From Magnetospirillum fulvum (GTDB lineage Bacteria; Pseudomonadota; Alphaproteobacteria; Rhodospirillales; Magnetospirillaceae), in the NCBI RefSeq assembly GCF_900108475.1, contig NZ_FNWO01000002.1:1-64000 (forward strand): a stretch of 64,000 nt of DNA. Reading direction: 5' to 3'. Each line of letters begins with the position of its first letter. The first letter of the stretch is position 1. The translations under genes and the position numbers were made by a program. The notes below the pieces were generated by a model, which was given only the letters and a program-made list of their open reading frames with translations, searched no databases and was not told where the DNA came from. Of this stretch, positions 49,978-62,501 are shown in pieces.

Positions 49978-50006
49978 CTTATACCGCCGCCCCCGGGCGA
50001 ATGCAA
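49978..50006 (-). promoter_or_regulatory. Sigma-70-type promoter of rpmI-rplT
   Basis: On the minus strand TTGCAT (50006-50001) and TATAAG (49983-49978) are exactly 17 nt apart, placing the transcript start about 75-80 nt before rpmI. The remaining sequence to pyc (50007-50141) is GC-rich with small palindromes and no gene. Confidence 0.65.
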
Positions 50007-50141
50007 GCCTCGCCAGAGCGGGGATTTGCAGCCTCCCCCCCGGCAAAGCCTCCCGGAAAAGCCGGGGGGGAGAGCCGGGGCTTTTCCGGCCCCGGTCGGG
50101 GCGGGCCCGAAAGCCCGCTCTTATCCTTCGTCTTACCCTGG

Positions 50142-50179
50142 GCGGGGGCCGCGTCTTCTATCGGACGCGTGGCCCCCGC
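50142..50179 (-). terminator. Hairpin after pyc
   Basis: GCGGGGGCC-CGTC pairs with GACG-GGCCCCCGC around a short loop, 7 nt beyond the pyc stop on the minus strand. No U-tract is visible. Confidence 0.55.
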
Positions 50180-50186
50180 GCCCTCC

Positions 50187-53100
50187 CTAATCCAACACCA
50201 CCAGCAGATCCTTGGCCTCGACCTGGGTGCCGGGGGTCACCGCCACCTGGGCGACGGTTCCGGCGCGGTCGGCCCGCACCGCCGTTTCCATCTTCATCGC
50301 CTCGATCGCCACCAGCAGATCGCCCTTTTCCACCGCCTGACCGGGGCGGACGGCGACGCTGACCACCAGACCCGGCATCGGCGCGCCGACATGGGCGGAA
50401 TTGCCCGGCTCGGCCTTGGGGCGGGCGACGCGGACGTGAGCGACCTTGCTGTCGGCGATGCGGACGATGCGCGGCTGGCCGTTCAGCTCGAAGAACACCT
50501 TGCGCTCGCCGTCCTCGTCGGCCTCGCCGATCGCCAGGAAGCGGACGATCAGGCTCTTGCCGCGCTCGAGGTCGATCGCGATCTCCTGGCCGGGGGTCAT
50601 CCCGTAGAAGAACACGTCGGTCGGCAGCGCCGAGACGTCGCCGAAATTGCGCTCGTGGAGGGCGTAATCGGTGAACACCTTCGGATACATCAGGTAGGAG
50701 GCCAGTTCGGCGTCGCTGATGGCGCGACCGGCCTTGGCCTCGGCGGCGGCGCGTTCGGCAGCCAGATCGGCGGGCGGCAACACCGCGCCGGGACGGACCC
50801 GGATCGGCTCGGCCCCGCCCAGCACCTTCTTCTGCAACGCCTCGGGGAAGCCGCCGACCGGCTGGCCGAGATCGCCCTTGAAGAACGACACCACCGATTC
50901 GGGGAAGGCGATTTCCTTGTCCGGATCAAGCACGTCGGCCGGGGTCAGATTGCTGGTGACCATCATCAGCGCCATGTCGCCGACCACCTTGCTGGTGGGG
51001 GTGACCTTGACGACGTCGCCGAACATCAGATTGACGTCGGCATAGGCCTGAGCGACCCAGTCCCAATGCTGTTCGACACCGAGCGAACGGGCCTGGGCGC
51101 GCAGGTTGGTATACTGGCCGCCCGGCATTTCGTGGCGATAGACGTCGGCGGTGCCCGAGCGGATATCGGCCTCGAACGGCGAATACAGCGCCCGCACCCC
51201 TTCCCAATAGCGCGACAGGTCGTTGAGCGCGCCATGGTCGAGGCCGGGATCGCGGGGGTGATGGGCCAGGGCGGCGCAGATCGAGCCCAACGGCGGCTGC
51301 GAGGTCAGGCCGCTCATCGCATCCATCGCCGCATCGACGGCATCGACTCCGGCATCGACCGCCGCCAGCACGCTGGCCGCCGACAGACCCGAGGTGTCGT
51401 GGGTGTGGAAGTGGATCGGCAGCCCGACTTCCTGCTTCAGCGCGGTGACCAGCCGGGCAATCGCCTTGGGCCGGGCCAGACCGGCCATGTCCTTGATCCC
51501 CAGAATATGCGCCCCGGCCGCTTCCAGCTCGCGGGCCATCGCGACATAATATTTAAGGTCGTACTTCGAGCGCGCCGGATCGTCGATATCGCCGGTGTAG
51601 CAGATGGTGCCTTCGCACACCGCGCCGGTCTCGCGCACCGCGTCGATCGCCACCCGCATGTTATCGACCCAGTTCAGCGAATCGAACACCCGGAAGATAT
51701 CGACACCGTTTTCCGCCGCCTGGGCGACGAACTGGCGCACCACATTGTCGGGATAATTGGTGTAGCCGACGGCGTTGGCCGAGCGCAGCAGCATCTGGAG
51801 CAGCAGGTTCGGCATCTCGCGCCGGAACAGGCGCAACCGCTCCCACGGGTCTTCCTTCAAGAAGCGCATCGCGACGTCGAAGGTCGCGCCGCCCCAGCAT
51901 TCGACCGAGAACAGGCCGGGCAGACGGCGGGCATAGGCCGGGGCGGCGGCGGCCAGATCGTAGGTCCGCATCCGGGTCGCGATCAGCGATTGGTGGGCGT
52001 CGCGGAAGGTGGTGTCGGTGATCAGAACCTGCGGCTGCTCGCGCATCCACTGGGCCAGCCCCTCGGCCCCCAGACGCTCGAGCAATTGCTTCGAGCCTTC
52101 GGGCGGGGCAATCGGCGGATAGGACGGCGCCTCGGGCATCGCGATCACCTTCGGCCGCCCCAGACCGGCGACTTCCGGATTGCCGTTGACCATCACCTCG
52201 CCGACGAAGCGAAGCAGGCGGCTGGCGCGGTCGCGCCGCTCCTGGCGGGCGAACAGTTCCGGCGTCTCGTCGATGAAGCGGGTGGTGTACTCGCAGGCGA
52301 TGAAGCTGGGATGGCTGATCACCGATTCGAGGAAGGTCAGGTTGGTGGCGACGCCGCGGATACGGAACTCGCGCAAGGCGCGGTCCATCCGGGCGATCGC
52401 CTCGTCCGGGGTGGGCGCCCAGGCGGTGACCTTTTCCAGCAGCGAATCGTAATGGCGGGTGATCAGCGCCCCCGAGAAAGCGGTGCCGCCATCGAGACGA
52501 ATGCCGAACCCGGCCGCGCCGCGATAGGCGGTGATCCGGCCGTAATCGGGGATGAAGGCGTTCGAGGGATCTTCGGTGGTGATCCGGCACTGGATGGCGT
52601 GGCCGTTCAGCCGCACTTCGTCCTGGCGCGGCAATTCGGCGCAACGGTCGCCGATCACCGCCCCGGCGGCGACGCGGATCTGCGCCTTGACGATATCGAC
52701 CCCGGTGACGACTTCGGTGACGGTATGCTCGACCTGGACGCGGGGATTGACCTCGATGAAATAGAACGCGCCGCTATCGACATCCATCAGGAACTCGACG
52801 GTCCCGGCGTTGCGGTAGCCCGCCGCGCGGGCCAGGATCAGCGCCGACTCGCACAGAGAGGCGCGGCCCGCTTCGTCGAGATAGGGAGCGGGCGCGCGCT
52901 CGACCACCTTTTGATTGCGGCGCTGAACCGAGCAATCGCGCTCGAACAGATGGATCAGATTGCCCTCGGCATCGCCCAGGATCTGGACCTCGACATGGCG
53001 GGCGCGGCGGACCAGCTTTTCGAGATAGACCTCGTCATTGCCGAACGCGGCCTTGGCCTCGCGCTTTGCCACCGCGATCAGTTCGGGCAGTTCGTCCGGT

Positions 53101-53648
53101 CCTTCGACCACCCGCATCCCACGCCCGCCGCCGCCCCAGCTGGCCTTCAGCATCAGCGGATAGCCGATCTGGGCGGCCTGACGGCGGCATTCCTCGGGAT
53201 CGGCGGGCAGCGGCCCGGTCGCGGGCATCACCGGCACCCCGGCGGAAATGGCGAGATTGCGGGCGGCAACCTTGTTGCCCAACAGCCGCATCACCTCGGA
53301 GGACGGGCCGACGAAGACCAGACCGGCATCACGCACCGCATCGGCGAAATCGGGATTTTCCGCCAGGAAGCCATAGCCGGGATGAACCGCGTCGCAGCCG
53401 GTTTCCTTGGCCACCCGCACGATCTCGTCGATGGCGAGATAGGCTTCGATCGGCCCCTTGCCCTTGCCGATCAAATAGGATTCGTCGGCCTTGAACCGAT
53501 GCAGCGCGAACCGATCCTCGGTCGAATAGACGGCAACGGTCGACATCCCCAGTTCGGTCGCGGCCCGGCAGATGCGGATCGCGATCTCGCCGCGATTGGC
53601 GACGAGCAGCTTGTGGAGCGGAAGGCGGCAGGGGATGGCGACGGTCAT
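50187..53648 (-). CDS. pyc: Pyruvate carboxylase
   Basis: Biotin-dependent anaplerotic enzyme making oxaloacetate. The 1153-residue protein has the biotin carboxylase domain (LLVANRGEIAIRICRAATELG, KASWGGGGRGMRVV, EVNPRVQVEHTVTE), the carboxyltransferase barrel (ITDTTFRDAHQSLIATRMRT, LIHFHTHDTSG-type segment, DAAMDAMSG), the PC tetramerisation region and the biotinyl domain with AIEAMKMETAV. Length is normal for alpha4-type enzymes. It is divergent from a FadR-type regulator with 149 bp between starts. Confidence 0.97.
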   Translation of the reverse strand: MTVAIPCRLPLHKLLVANRGEIAIRICRAATELGMSTVAVYSTEDRFALHRFKADESYLIGKGKGPIEAYLAIDEIVRVAKETGCDAVHPGYGFLAENPDFADAVRDAGLVFVGPSSEVMRLLGNKVAARNLAISAGVPVMPATGPLPADPEECRRQAAQIGYPLMLKASWGGGGRGMRVVEGPDELPELIAVAKREAKAAFGNDEVYLEKLVRRARHVEVQILGDAEGNLIHLFERDCSVQRRNQKVVERAPAPYLDEAGRASLCESALILARAAGYRNAGTVEFLMDVDSGAFYFIEVNPRVQVEHTVTEVVTGVDIVKAQIRVAAGAVIGDRCAELPRQDEVRLNGHAIQCRITTEDPSNAFIPDYGRITAYRGAAGFGIRLDGGTAFSGALITRHYDSLLEKVTAWAPTPDEAIARMDRALREFRIRGVATNLTFLESVISHPSFIACEYTTRFIDETPELFARQERRDRASRLLRFVGEVMVNGNPEVAGLGRPKVIAMPEAPSYPPIAPPEGSKQLLERLGAEGLAQWMREQPQVLITDTTFRDAHQSLIATRMRTYDLAAAAPAYARRLPGLFSVECWGGATFDVAMRFLKEDPWERLRLFRREMPNLLLQMLLRSANAVGYTNYPDNVVRQFVAQAAENGVDIFRVFDSLNWVDNMRVAIDAVRETGAVCEGTICYTGDIDDPARSKYDLKYYVAMARELEAAGAHILGIKDMAGLARPKAIARLVTALKQEVGLPIHFHTHDTSGLSAASVLAAVDAGVDAVDAAMDAMSGLTSQPPLGSICAALAHHPRDPGLDHGALNDLSRYWEGVRALYSPFEADIRSGTADVYRHEMPGGQYTNLRAQARSLGVEQHWDWVAQAYADVNLMFGDVVKVTPTSKVVGDMALMMVTSNLTPADVLDPDKEIAFPESVVSFFKGDLGQPVGGFPEALQKKVLGGAEPIRVRPGAVLPPADLAAERAAAEAKAGRAISDAELASYLMYPKVFTDYALHERNFGDVSALPTDVFFYGMTPGQEIAIDLERGKSLIVRFLAIGEADEDGERKVFFELNGQPRIVRIADSKVAHVRVARPKAEPGNSAHVGAPMPGLVVSVAVRPGQAVEKGDLLVAIEAMKMETAVRADRAGTVAQVAVTPGTQVEAKDLLVVLD

Positions 53649-53797
53649 GGGTCATCCTTTTGAACGGCTGTGGGGAGACGGATAAATCTCTTTACCGCAC
53701 TTGTAAACAGGGTTCTTGCACTTGCCTAACGAAGGTCTTTTAGCGTACCTAGATCGTTCGGCCGATTTCGGCAGGGCAAGATACACCAAAGGCTGGC

Positions 53798-54556
53798 ATG
53801 ACAGAGCGGATCAGACCTCCAAAACTGGCGGACAGCATCGCCCACCATCTTGAACGGCTGATCCTGGAGGGAAGTTTGCGTCCGGGAGAGCGCTTGCTGC
53901 CGGAACGGGAACTGGCCGCCCGCTTCGACGTGTCGCGCCCGTCGCTGCGCGAGGCGCTCGACAAGCTGGAAACCCGTGGTCTGCTGGTGTCGGAGCGTGG
54001 CGGGGCGACTCGGGTCGCCCCCTTGCTGGGCGAGGCTTTCACCGGGCCGATCCGCGACATCCTCAATACCCGGCCCGAGACGGTGCTGGATTACCTCGAA
54101 TTCCGCCGTCTGGTCGAAGGGGCCGCCACCGGGATGGCCGCGTTGCGCGCGACCGAGATCGACCATTCCTGTCTCAAGCGCCGGTTCGAGGCGATGGAAG
54201 CCGCCAACGCCGCCGCCGATCACGCCGCCGAGGCCGAGGCCGGGGCCGAATTCCATCTCGCCATCTACGAGGCGTCGCACAATCTGGTGATGCTGCATGT
54301 GATGCGGGCGCTGTCGGACCTGCTCTGTCACGACGTGTTCTACAGCCGGGCGATGCTGTATCGCCGCCAGGCGGTGCGCGACCTGCTGCTCGACCAGCAT
54401 CGCGCCATCCTCGAAGCGGTGCTGGCCGGAGACGAAGCCGCCGCCCGTACCGCCGCCGAAACCCATATCGATTTCACCCGCGACGCCCTGCGCCAGATCG
54501 CCGAGGCCGACGCCCGCCTCGACGCCTCGCTGTCGCGGATCGGCCGCGTCGGTTGA
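53798..54556 (+). CDS. GntR/FadR-family transcription regulator
   Basis: The 252-residue regulator has an N-terminal winged helix (LADSIAHHLERLILEGSLRPGERLLPERELAARFDVSRPSLREALDKLETRGLL) and a C-terminal FCD ligand domain. In the FCD domain EFHLAIYEASHN and HRAILEAVLAGDEAAARTAAETHI supply the usual metal-binding His residues. PdhR- and LldR-type members respond to pyruvate or lactate. Divergence from pyruvate carboxylase suggests control of pyc, but I saw no clear operator palindrome in 53649-53797. Confidence 0.88.
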   Translation: MTERIRPPKLADSIAHHLERLILEGSLRPGERLLPERELAARFDVSRPSLREALDKLETRGLLVSERGGATRVAPLLGEAFTGPIRDILNTRPETVLDYLEFRRLVEGAATGMAALRATEIDHSCLKRRFEAMEAANAAADHAAEAEAGAEFHLAIYEASHNLVMLHVMRALSDLLCHDVFYSRAMLYRRQAVRDLLLDQHRAILEAVLAGDEAAARTAAETHIDFTRDALRQIAEADARLDASLSRIGRVG

Positions 54557-54580
54557 CCGGATCGGCCGCACCGACTTGAT

Positions 54581-54718
54581 GCGATTTGGGGCCTTGCCCC
54601 AAATCCCAACCGGGAGGCAAGCCTCCCGGACCCTCCCTATTTATTGATTCAGAAACAAAAGGGGTGTTTGCGGGCTTCGCCCGCAAGCGGGTTCGGGCGA
54701 CAGCCCGACCAAAGCGGG
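54581..54718. repeat. Four-hairpin composite intergenic element, copy 2 (inverted relative to copy 1)
   Basis: Order here is arm B (ATTTGGGGC/GCCCCAAAT at 54583-54603, CCGGGAGGC/GCCTCCCGG at 54610-54629), an AT-rich core (54637-54660), then arm A (TGCGGGC/GCCCGCA at 54669-54685, TCGGGC/GCCCGA at 54693-54708). It is the reverse complement of 9213-9372 in layout and linkers. It fills the convergent gap between the FadR-type and DUF484 genes. Confidence 0.75.
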
Positions 54719-54722
54719 ACCG

Positions 54723-55433
54723 TTAAATCAGGCGCGCGACACAGACTTCGAGCACGCGGGCGAGGAAGGTGACCAGTTCGGTCGCCTGACCGGCGTGGAA
54801 GGTGTGGCTGTGGCGCGAGCCCAGCGCCATCATCCCATCGGGACAGGTGCCGCCGGGAGAGATGCGGACCACCGCCGAGGATTGGACCAGTCCGGCCCCG
54901 TCGCCGAACAAGGCCGGATCGCCCGGCATATCCTCGGTCAGGGCGCAATCGCGATCGCTGCCACCCATCATCCGGACCACGGTGCCGGGTTCCAGGGTCA
55001 GCAGGCCGGGAGCGGTCAGGGCGAGAATCGGAGCCTGGGGCGGCTCGAAACAAAGGGTGGCGACATCGACGTCGAGCAAGGCGGGCAGATCGTCGCTGAC
55101 CGCCTCGGCCAGCCCGGCCATATCGTCGGCGGCGATAATCGCCAGAACCGCGCGGTGGGTGCGGGTCTGGATCGACATGTTGCTTCGGCTGGTGTGGATC
55201 AGATGTTCGGCGGCACCGCGAACCCGGTCAAGTTCGTCGTGCAGGCGGTCGATCATGAACATCTGCATATCGAGGATGCCGTCGTCCCTGGACCAGCGCG
55301 ATGGCGGCGACAAGGTCAGCAGCAGATCGGGGTGACGGATCAGATAATCGGGATGAGCCCGCAGAAACGCATCGACCTGCCGCTCGTCAGGCAGTGTCAC
55401 ATCGGCGATCGCATCGTCGCGCTTGCGCGCCAT
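54723..55433 (-). CDS. DUF484 (GAF-like) protein
   Basis: The 236-residue protein has the DUF484 start VDAFLRAHPDYLIRHPDLLLTL, a coiled coil (FMIDRLHDELDRVRGAAEHLI) and a GAF-like domain ending GMMALGSRHSHTFHAGQATELVTFLARVLEVCV. It is usually encoded just upstream of xerC. Here xerC is missing and the composite hairpin element follows 4 bp after the stop. The ATG at 55433 has GAAGGGG 8 nt upstream. Function unknown. Confidence 0.87.
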   Translation of the reverse strand: MARKRDDAIADVTLPDERQVDAFLRAHPDYLIRHPDLLLTLSPPSRWSRDDGILDMQMFMIDRLHDELDRVRGAAEHLIHTSRSNMSIQTRTHRAVLAIIAADDMAGLAEAVSDDLPALLDVDVATLCFEPPQAPILALTAPGLLTLEPGTVVRMMGGSDRDCALTEDMPGDPALFGDGAGLVQSSAVVRISPGGTCPDGMMALGSRHSHTFHAGQATELVTFLARVLEVCVARLI

Positions 55434-55533
55434 GCCGAAAACCCCTTCTCGACCTGTGGGAACGATAAAAGGCATAGACCCCAAAGGCTCCAACATCTGT
55501 TGCCCAGAGCCTTGATCGGCTAGACTCTACTCT

Positions 55534-57741
55534 ATGCCCGCCGCCTCCGCCACCCCCCCCCGTCCCGAATTTTCGCCCGGCAGTCGTATCGCGGTGCTGC
55601 TACCACTTCCGCTGGCCGGTCCCTACGATTACCGCGTCGGCGCCGAGCCGGTCGCGGCGGGCGATTTCGTCCGGGTGCCGCTCGGCAAGCGCGAGGCGGT
55701 CGGCGTGGTGTGGGGAGCGGGCGGCGGCGACGTCGCCCCCGACCGGCTGCGCGCCATCGCCGGACGGATGGAGGCGGCGGCCCCGCTGCCCGATCCGTTG
55801 CGCGCCCTGATTGATTGGGTCGCCGCCTATACCCTGGCCCCACCCGGCGCGGTGCTGAAGATGGCGATGAGCGTTCCGGCGGCGCTGGAGCCGGTGCGCG
55901 GCCCCCTGCTCTGCCATCTGGCCGACTCTGCCCCGCCCGAGCTGCGCCCCAGCGCCGCCCGCGCCCGAGTGCTCGACTGCGCGGCTCGACTGCCGCCCCT
56001 CACCGCGACCGATCTTGCCCGCGAATCCGGGGTCAGTCCGGGAGTGGTGAGCGGACTGATCAAGGCAGGCGCGCTGGTCGTCGCGCCCTCCGCCCTGCCG
56101 CCGCCGGTTCCGATCCCCGACGCCCTGCGGCCGGGACCGTCGCTGTCGCCGGATCAGGCCAAGGCGGCGACGGCGCTGGCCCAATCGCTGAACGGCGGCT
56201 TTTCGGTCACCTTGCTCGACGGCGTCACCGGATCGGGCAAGACCGAAGTCTATTTCGAGGCGGTGGCGGCGGCGCTGGCCGCCGGGCGGCAGGTTCTGGT
56301 GCTGCTGCCGGAAATCGCCTTATCGACGCAATGGCTCGACCGCTTCGCCGCCCGCTTCGGCTGCCCCCCCTCGGAATGGCATTCCGAATTGAGCGACGCC
56401 CGCCGCCGCGATACCTGGCGCGCGGTGGCGAGCGGACGCGCCTCGGTCGTGGTCGGAGCCCGCTCGGCCCTGTTCCTGCCCTTTCCCGATCTCGGCCTGA
56501 TCGTCGTCGATGAAGAGCACGACGGCGCCTTCAAGCAGGAAGACGGAGTCTGCTACCACGCCCGCGACATGGCGGTGGTGCGGGCGCGGCTGGGGGGAAT
56601 TCCGGTGGTTCTGGCCTCGGCCACCCCGGCGCTGGAGACGGTGACCAACGTCCAGGCCGGGCGCTATCGCAAGCTGGTGCTGCCCGACCGCCATGCCGGA
56701 GCGACGCTGCCCGCGATCGCCACAATCGATCTGCGCCGCCATCCGCCGCCGCGCGGCCGCTGGCTCAGCCCCGGTCTGGTCGCCGCTTTGACCGAGACCG
56801 TCGCCGCCGGTGAGCAGGCGATGCTCTATCTGAACCGGCGCGGCTATGCCCCGCTGACATTGTGCCGGGTGTGCGGATTCCGACTGCGCTGTCCCAATTG
56901 CACCGCGTGGCTGGTCGAGCATCGCGGCGCGGGGCGGCTGATCTGCCACCATTGCGGCTATGCGGTGCGACGGCCGGACTCCTGCCCCGAATGCGGCTCG
57001 GAAGAAGGCTTCACCGCCTGCGGTCCCGGCGTCGAGCGGGTCGCCGAGGAAGCCTCCCTGCTGTTCCCCGACCTGCGTCAGGCGGTGATGACCTCGGATA
57101 CCTGCGGCGGTCCCACCGCCGCCGCCGCCTTGGTCGGCGCAATGGCCGAGGGTCGTCTCGACCTGCTGGTCGGCACCCAGATCGTCGCCAAGGGCTATCA
57201 CTTCCCCCGCCTGACCCTGGTCGGAATCGTCGATGCCGATCTGGGGTTAGAGGGCGGCGACCTGCGCGCCGCCGAACGGACCTTTCAACTATTGTCCCAG
57301 GTGTCGGGCCGCGCCGGACGCGCCGAGCGGCCCGGCCGGGTGCTGCTCCAGACCTGGCAACCCGACCATCCGGTGATGCGGGCGCTGGTCGCGGGCGACC
57401 GTGACGGCTTTATGGAGCGCGAGGCCGAGATGCGCCGGGCCGCGCTGATGCCGCCGTTCGGGCGGCTGGCGGCGCTGATCCTGTCCGGTCCCGAACCCGA
57501 TCCCTTGGACGATTTCGCGCGAAAGATGGCACGCGCCGCCCCACCCGCGGCGGGGATCGATGTGCTGGGTCCGGCCCCGGCCCCGCTGGCACTGTTGCGG
57601 GGCCGCCACCGCCGCCGCTTCCTGGTCAAGGCCGAGCGCGGTGTGCCGCTCCAGGCCTGGCTGCGCGACTGGTTGGGGCGGATCGTCCCGACAGGGGGCA
57701 TCCGGGTCCAGGTCGATGTCGATCCAACCGGGTTCCAATGA
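55534..57741 (+). CDS. priA: Primosomal protein N' (replication restart helicase)
   Basis: Restarts stalled forks. The 735-residue protein has the N-terminal 3'-DNA-binding domain, Walker [20 protein letters not shown] box [15 protein letters not shown], the zinc module with eight Cys ([36 protein letters not shown]) and helicase motifs [18 protein letters not shown] and [13 protein letters not shown]. The ATG at 55534 has no clear ribosome-binding site, so the exact start is a little uncertain. Confidence 0.95.
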   Translation: MPAASATPPRPEFSPGSRIAVLLPLPLAGPYDYRVGAEPVAAGDFVRVPLGKREAVGVVWGAGGGDVAPDRLRAIAGRMEAAAPLPDPLRALIDWVAAYTLAPPGAVLKMAMSVPAALEPVRGPLLCHLADSAPPELRPSAARARVLDCAARLPPLTATDLARESGVSPGVVSGLIKAGALVVAPSALPPPVPIPDALRPGPSLSPDQAKAATALAQSLNGGFSVTLLDGVTGSGKTEVYFEAVAAALAAGRQVLVLLPEIALSTQWLDRFAARFGCPPSEWHSELSDARRRDTWRAVASGRASVVVGARSALFLPFPDLGLIVVDEEHDGAFKQEDGVCYHARDMAVVRARLGGIPVVLASATPALETVTNVQAGRYRKLVLPDRHAGATLPAIATIDLRRHPPPRGRWLSPGLVAALTETVAAGEQAMLYLNRRGYAPLTLCRVCGFRLRCPNCTAWLVEHRGAGRLICHHCGYAVRRPDSCPECGSEEGFTACGPGVERVAEEASLLFPDLRQAVMTSDTCGGPTAAAALVGAMAEGRLDLLVGTQIVAKGYHFPRLTLVGIVDADLGLEGGDLRAAERTFQLLSQVSGRAGRAERPGRVLLQTWQPDHPVMRALVAGDRDGFMEREAEMRRAALMPPFGRLAALILSGPEPDPLDDFARKMARAAPPAAGIDVLGPAPAPLALLRGRHRRRFLVKAERGVPLQAWLRDWLGRIVPTGGIRVQVDVDPTGFQ

Positions 57742-57786
57742 GGTCGCCTTCTGACCTCGCCTCCCCCGAACGGGCAGGTTCGGGGC

Positions 57787-57814
57787 TTGCAAGGCCTCAC
57801 TCGATGTGTTAGTT
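57787..57814 (+). promoter_or_regulatory. Possible promoter of the atp operon
   Basis: TTGCAA (57787-57792) and TTAGTT (57809-57814) with 16 nt between them, about 110 nt before atpH. The match is only fair; the rest of 57742-57922 holds no gene. Confidence 0.35.
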
Positions 57815-57922
57815 AACCGGCGCGCTTAAAGGGGCTTCAACCCTGTCGGCGACGGAATGTTTTTGCTTGATCAGCATGTTGCGGCCGCCGCTTCGAACCT
57901 CGATCCCTAAGGACTTGCCCAG

Positions 57923-58477
57923 GTGCCATCCGAAACTATTGGCGTGATCGCCGACCGCTATGCCGGCGCCCTGTTCGAGCTGGCTGAGGCTCAAAACGGC
58001 CTTGACGACGTCGCCGGTGACCTCCGGACGTTGAAGGCCATGATGCGCGACAGCGCTGACCTCCGCCGCTTGGTGGATAGTCCGGTGTTGAGCCGGGCCG
58101 AACAGGGCCGGGCGATTATCGCCGTGGCCAAGGCCGCCGGCTTCACCGACCTCACCACCCGCTTCCTGGGACTGGCGGCCAAAAGCCGCCGACTGTTCCT
58201 GATGGACGCGGCGATCAATTCCTATCTCGGCCGGCTGGCCGCGCGTCGGGGAGAACGGACGGCCGAAGTGGCCTCCGCCGTTCCGCTGTCGCAGGCCCAG
58301 CAAGACGCCTTGTCCTCTGCCCTCCGCACGACCTTCGGTGGCTCCGTCGCCGTCGAGGTGAAGGTCGATCCCGGCCTGCTCGGCGGCCTGGTGGTCAAGG
58401 TCGGCTCCCAAATGGTTGACAGCTCGCTCAAGACGAAGCTGCAGCATCTCAAGCTCGCTATGAAAGGGGTTGGATAA
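57923..58477 (+). CDS. atpH: ATP synthase F1 delta subunit
   Basis: 184 residues; peripheral-stalk subunit. [36 protein letters not shown] and the C-terminal [32 protein letters not shown] are typical. GTG start at 57923 with AAGGA 10 nt upstream. The stop shares one base with the atpA start (TAATG). The F0 genes (atpIBEF) are not in the window, the usual split in Alphaproteobacteria. Confidence 0.96.
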   Translation: MPSETIGVIADRYAGALFELAEAQNGLDDVAGDLRTLKAMMRDSADLRRLVDSPVLSRAEQGRAIIAVAKAAGFTDLTTRFLGLAAKSRRLFLMDAAINSYLGRLAARRGERTAEVASAVPLSQAQQDALSSALRTTFGGSVAVEVKVDPGLLGGLVVKVGSQMVDSSLKTKLQHLKLAMKGVG

Positions 58478-60006
58478 TGGAAATCCGCGCCGCGGAAATC
58501 TCCGCAATCCTCAAGCAACAGATCGCCAGCTTCGGAACCGAGGCGGAAGTTGCCGAGGTCGGTCAGGTCCTGTCGGTCGGAGACGGTATCGCCCGCGTGC
58601 ATGGCCTTGATAAGGTCCAGGCCGGCGAGATGGTCGAATTCCCCGGCGGCATCAAGGGGATGGCGCTGAATCTCGAAGTCGACAATGTCGGCATCGTGAT
58701 TTTCGGCAACGACCGCTCGATCAAAGAAGGCGATGTCGTCAAGCGCACCGGCGCGATCGTCGATGTGCCGGTTGGCAAGGGCCTGCTCGGCCGCGTCGTC
58801 GACGCGCTCGGCAACCCGATCGACGGCAAAGGTCCGATCGAGGCAGCCGGCCGCTCGCGAGTCGACGTCAAGGCCCCCGGCATCATTCCGCGTAAGTCGG
58901 TGCACGAGCCGATGTCGACCGGCATCAAGGCGATTGACACCCTGATCCCGATCGGGCGTGGTCAGCGCGAACTGGTGATCGGTGACCGTCAGACCGGCAA
59001 GACCGCTATCCTGATCGACACCATCATCAATCAGAAGCGCTGGCACAGCGGCACCGATGAATCGGCCAAGCTGTTCTGCATCTACGTCGCCGTCGGCCAG
59101 AAGCGCTCGACCGTCGCCCAGATCGTCAAGACGCTGACCGATTACGGCGCGATGGAATACACCATCGTCGTCGCCGCCACCGCGTCCGAGCCCGCCCCGC
59201 TCCAGTTCCTGGCTCCCTATGCCGGCTGTGCGATGGGCGAGTATTTCCGCGACAACGGCATGCACGCTCTGATCATTTATGACGATCTGTCCAAGCAGGC
59301 GGTCGCCTATCGTCAGATGTCGCTGCTGCTCCGTCGTCCGCCGGGCCGCGAAGCCTATCCCGGCGACGTGTTCTATCTCCATTCGCGCCTGCTCGAACGC
59401 GCCGCCAAGATGGGCGACGCCGCCGGTAACGGCTCGTTGACCGCTCTGCCGGTGATCGAGACCCAGGCCAACGACGTCTCCGCCTACATCCCGACCAACG
59501 TGATTTCGATCACCGACGGTCAGATCTTCCTCGAGACCGAGCTGTTCTATAAGGGCATCCGCCCCGCCGTGAACGTCGGCCTCTCGGTCTCGCGCGTCGG
59601 TTCCGCCGCGCAGATCAAGGCGATGAAGCAGGTTGCCGGTTCGATCAAGTTGGAACTGGCGCAGTATCGTGAAATGGCGGCCTTCGCCCAGTTCGCTTCG
59701 GATCTCGATCCGGCGACCCAGAAGCTGCTCAATCGCGGTGCCCGTCTGACCGAGCTGTTGAAGCAGCCCCAGTTCTCGCCGCTGTCGACCGAAGAAGAAG
59801 TCGTGTCGGTCTATGCCGGTGTGAAGGGCTATCTCGACAAGATCGACGTCCGTCAGGTCGGCCGCTTCGAAGCCGGTCTGCTGGCCGACATCAAGGCGAA
59901 GTCGCCGGACATCTTGACCTCGATCGCCGCCGACAAGCAGATCAAGGCCGAAACCGAAGAGAAGTTGAAGGCGGCCATCGTCGCTTTCACCAAAACCTTC
60001 GCCTGA
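58477..60006 (+). CDS. atpA: ATP synthase F1 alpha subunit
   Basis: 509 residues; regulatory nucleotide-binding subunit. Walker [15 protein letters not shown], the catalytic-interface Arg region [18 protein letters not shown] and [20 protein letters not shown] are present. The start is coupled to atpH. Confidence 0.98.
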   Translation: MEIRAAEISAILKQQIASFGTEAEVAEVGQVLSVGDGIARVHGLDKVQAGEMVEFPGGIKGMALNLEVDNVGIVIFGNDRSIKEGDVVKRTGAIVDVPVGKGLLGRVVDALGNPIDGKGPIEAAGRSRVDVKAPGIIPRKSVHEPMSTGIKAIDTLIPIGRGQRELVIGDRQTGKTAILIDTIINQKRWHSGTDESAKLFCIYVAVGQKRSTVAQIVKTLTDYGAMEYTIVVAATASEPAPLQFLAPYAGCAMGEYFRDNGMHALIIYDDLSKQAVAYRQMSLLLRRPPGREAYPGDVFYLHSRLLERAAKMGDAAGNGSLTALPVIETQANDVSAYIPTNVISITDGQIFLETELFYKGIRPAVNVGLSVSRVGSAAQIKAMKQVAGSIKLELAQYREMAAFAQFASDLDPATQKLLNRGARLTELLKQPQFSPLSTEEEVVSVYAGVKGYLDKIDVRQVGRFEAGLLADIKAKSPDILTSIAADKQIKAETEEKLKAAIVAFTKTFA

Positions 60007-60011
60007 TCGCC

Positions 60012-60061
60012 GCGACGTTCCGCTCCCGAACCGGTTTTCCGGTCGGGAGCGGGGACGTCGC
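60012..60061 (+). other. Long intercistronic hairpin between atpA and atpG
   Basis: GCGACGT-CCGCTCCCGA-CCGG pairs with CCGG-CGGGAGCGG-GACGTCGC around a TTTT loop: about 20 pairs with three small mismatches. It begins 6 nt after the atpA stop, without a U-tract. It is probably an mRNA processing or stability element that sets subunit ratios. The rest of the 148-bp gap holds no gene. Confidence 0.75.
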
Positions 60062-60154
60062 TTCGTCACCCAAGGGTCGCGAGGGCGGCCCTCCGAGAGC
60101 AGGCAAGCGCCCGCCGCCCCGGGGGGACCGTCACGCAAGGGAGTGTAGGAGTTC

Positions 60155-62484
<2,330 letters not shown>

Positions 62485-62501
62485 CGTAAAGGAACATCGG
62501 C

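Noticed and set aside
50001-53663. 1220-codon open frame antisense to pyc
   Set aside because: High-GC coding DNA leaves the opposite strand open. The minus-strand frame is an unmistakable pyruvate carboxylase; the antisense frame shows only Asp/His/Gly/Gln-rich shadow sequence.
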